From positions 1 to 7,509 of the forward strand of contig JACJWX010000023.1 of NCBI GenBank assembly GCA_020636905.1: 7,509 nt of DNA, written 5' to 3'. The translations under genes and the position numbers were made by a program. The DNA comes from Actinomycetota bacterium (lineage in GTDB: Bacteria; Actinomycetota; Thermoleophilia; Miltoncostaeales; Miltoncostaeaceae). This document shows, one piece after another, positions 5,553-7,509 of the stretch; position 1 is the stretch's first letter; every line of letters starts with the position of its first letter. The notes under the pieces were generated by a model. The model was not told the DNA's origin. It did not search any database and was given only the letters and a program-made list of their open reading frames with translations.

Positions 5553-7509
5553 GTGCGTGCTCTCAGGCACCTGTGCGCCGCGGCGGTGTTCGCCGTCGGC
5601 GCCCTCGCGGCCCCGGCGGCGATGGCCGCCCCGCTGGTGAACGGCGACATCGTCATCAACGACAACGACGGTTCCACCCAGCGCATCCTTCGCATCGATC
5701 CGGCGACCGCCGCCGCCACGCCACTGGCGACGATCACGCTCAACATCCGCGGGCTCGGCATCGACGGAGACGGCAACATCCTGGTGGCCGGCTACGGCGC
5801 CGAAGGCGGCAGTCCCTTCCCGAAGGTGCTGCGCATCAACCCGGACACGGGCTCGGTCACGGTCGCCGCCTCGGGCGGGCTCCTGGCCGACCCGCAGGAC
5901 GTCGCCGAGACGGCGGATGGTGCCCTGGTGGTCAGCGACGCCGTCGCGGGCATCGTCAGGATCGAACCGTCGGGCACGCAACGACGTCTCGCCGCCAACG
6001 GTGCGCTCGTACCGGGGAACCTCAACGGCCCGGCGGGCATCGCCGTCGATGCCACCGGGGACCTGTACATCTCGAATCGCAATGCGGTCGACAAGGGCGT
6101 CCTGCGCATGGATCCGCAGACCGGCGAGTACAGCACGGTTGCCTCGGGAACACCGCCGTTCTCGATCCCGCTCGGCGTCGCCGTCGAACGTGACGGCCGC
6201 ATCGTCGTGGCGGAAAGCAACGCCACGGGCGGCGGAGGGGTGGTGCGCGTCGACCCGGCGCTGCACACGGCGGTGAACTTCTCCGCGGGAGCGAACCCGA
6301 TGGACGTCGGCGTCGAACCGGACGGGACGCTGGTCACGGTCAACGCATCGAGCGTCGCGCGCATGTTCCGCGTCGACCCCGCCAGCGGGGCGCGGACGCC
6401 GTTCCTCACCGACTTTCAGATCGCTCCCTCGGTGCTGGCGGTGGCGCGGATCAACACGCCCCCGAGCGCGGTCGATGACGGTCCCTATGTCACCACGGGC
6501 GACGGAACCCTCCAGGTGTCGGCCGGCGACGGCGTGCTGGCGAACGACAGCGACGTCGACCACGACACGCTGACCGCGGAGGTCGTCTCCGATGGTTCAA
6601 ACGGTCACGTCCAGCTCGGCGCGGATGGTTCGTTCGCATACCAGCCGAACGCCGGATTCCGCGGACTCGACAGCTTCACGTACGTCGCCAACGACGGCAG
6701 CGCGACGTCGAATCCCGCGACGGTCACGATTCGGGTGAACTCGCAGCCGGTCGTCGCACCGGACGAGTACACCGTGACCGCGGGCCAGATGCTCTCGGTC
6801 GATGCGCCGGGCGTCCTCGCAAACGACACCGATCCCGACGGTGACGCGCTGGTGGCGCGATTCCCGGGTCCGACGCCGAGCGGGTTCTCCGGGCACCCGG
6901 ACGGTTCGTTCACGTATTCGCCCGGGACCGACGTGAGCGGGAGCGTCGTCGTGCCGTATTGCGCTGCGGACGACGTCAGCGAGACCTGTTCCACGGTTTC
7001 CATTCAGGTGACGCCCGCAAACGCCGCGCCGGTCGCCGATGACGACTCCTTCACGACCGCGCAGGGAACCCCGCTCGTCGTGGATGCCCCCGGGGTGCTC
7101 GCCAACGACCAGGATCCTGACGGTGACGGGCTGACCGCGCACGTCGCGACCGACGTGTCGCACGGCGCGCTGCAGCTCAACCCCGATGGCTCGTTCGCCT
7201 ACACCCCCGACCCGGGCTTCGCCGGGAATGAGACGTTCACCTATCGGGCATCCGATCAGGCGCTGCAATCCGCGCCGGCCACCGTGACGATCGCGGTCAC
7301 GTCACCCGCGGCGGGGATCTCGATCGGTGATGCGCAGGTCGCCGAGGGCGACCGGGGTTCCAGCAAGATGACATTCACCGTGACGCGCAGCGGCCCCCTC
7401 GACCGGGCGATCCGCGTCGACTACCGCACCTTGGACGGCACGGCCACCACAGGCGACCGCGACTACCGCTCGAAGTCCGGGTCGGTCCGATTCCGGGCCG
7501 GAGAGGCCT
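5553..7509 (+). CDS. Secreted NHL-type beta-propeller / cadherin-like / Calx-beta protein (3' end outside window)
   Basis: An exported multidomain protein, 652 codons in the window and open at the right edge. Residues 1-25 form a Sec signal peptide: Arg2 and Arg5, a hydrophobic run at about 7-20, and AMA-A cleavage after about 25. Residues 40-297 carry six repeats, each with an [VIM]xR[IVM][DEN]P strand whose proline is at 50, 97, 139, 188, 235 and 276. This predicts a six-bladed NHL/SMP-30-like propeller. Three tandem modules of about 93 residues follow (about 303-395, 399-486, 492-582), each with a GVLANDxDxDxD motif (starting at 327, 420, 514). This is typical of VCBS/cadherin-like Big_9 domains that may bind calcium. 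From 589 a Calx-beta domain begins (ISIGDAQVAEGD, later GTATTGDRDY). In relatives such proteins are large surface or extracellular adhesion or matrix proteins, and no catalytic residues are evident. The start is set by AGGAGGG at six-base spacing. The C-terminus and any cell-wall anchor are not visible. Confidence 0.93.
   Translation, partial: MRALRHLCAAAVFAVGALAAPAAMAAPLVNGDIVINDNDGSTQRILRIDPATAAATPLATITLNIRGLGIDGDGNILVAGYGAEGGSPFPKVLRINPDTGSVTVAASGGLLADPQDVAETADGALVVSDAVAGIVRIEPSGTQRRLAANGALVPGNLNGPAGIAVDATGDLYISNRNAVDKGVLRMDPQTGEYSTVASGTPPFSIPLGVAVERDGRIVVAESNATGGGGVVRVDPALHTAVNFSAGANPMDVGVEPDGTLVTVNASSVARMFRVDPASGARTPFLTDFQIAPSVLAVARINTPPSAVDDGPYVTTGDGTLQVSAGDGVLANDSDVDHDTLTAEVVSDGSNGHVQLGADGSFAYQPNAGFRGLDSFTYVANDGSATSNPATVTIRVNSQPVVAPDEYTVTAGQMLSVDAPGVLANDTDPDGDALVARFPGPTPSGFSGHPDGSFTYSPGTDVSGSVVVPYCAADDVSETCSTVSIQVTPANAAPVADDDSFTTAQGTPLVVDAPGVLANDQDPDGDGLTAHVATDVSHGALQLNPDGSFAYTPDPGFAGNETFTYRASDQALQSAPATVTIAVTSPAAGISIGDAQVAEGDRGSSKMTFTVTRSGPLDRAIRVDYRTLDGTATTGDRDYRSKSGSVRFRAGEA
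6459..7298 (+). repeat. Three tandem cadherin-like (VCBS/Big_9) modules
   Basis: Three coding repeats with a period of 93-94 codons. Modules 2 and 3 are the most alike: both read VDAPGVLANDxDPDGDxL, and their DNA (near 6798-6851 and 7080-7133) is visibly related. Module 1 has the looser VDHD form. All three keep a DGSFxY strand; modules 1 and 3 also keep FTYxAxD. The pattern fits duplication within the gene. Confidence 0.8.

Noticed and set aside
5469..6563. 364-aa minus-strand open frame opposite the secreted protein
   Set aside because: The plus strand encodes a signal peptide, six propeller repeats and adhesion modules in one frame; the antisense translation is arginine- and histidine-rich shadow.

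Overview
The window is very GC-rich bacterial DNA with strong G/C preference at third codon positions. It carries two large regulators of the LAL type (an AAA/STAND ATPase followed by a LuxR helix-turn-helix) and a secreted propeller/cadherin-like/Calx-beta protein. By inference this points to a high-GC actinobacterium; the gene mix recalls Thermoleophilia/Solirubrobacterales, but no marker gene is present to settle the taxonomy.

Layout. Positions 1-2026, minus strand: the N-terminal 675 codons of an intact LAL regulator whose C-terminus lies beyond the left edge. 2027-2227: intergenic, with a perfect 9-bp hairpin and a possible leaderless promoter. 2228-2455, minus: a small 75-aa gene of unknown function with a near-ideal ribosome binding site. 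2456-2575: a 120-bp divergent control region. 2576-5320, plus: a second LAL regulator, paralogous to the first, interrupted by an in-frame TGA at 3398-3400 and by apparent compensating frame changes between about 4060 and 4370, while its C-terminal LuxR DNA-binding domain is intact. 5321-5552: intergenic. 5553-7509, plus, open at the right edge: a secreted protein with a signal peptide, a six-bladed NHL-like beta-propeller, three tandem cadherin-like (VCBS/Big_9-type) modules and the start of a Calx-beta domain.

The two regulators are more than half identical in the ATPase part (judged by eye) and point away from each other around the small gene, as expected of an old inverted duplication. 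A 16-bp motif is shared (14/16) between the region upstream of the small gene and the region upstream of the secreted-protein gene. It is the only sequence link seen between the regulator cluster and the secreted protein, and any regulatory connection is inference.

No RNA gene, CRISPR array, insertion sequence or recognisable defence system was seen. The points most worth checking are the broken second regulator, the small gene, and the shared motif. No previously undescribed system is evident.
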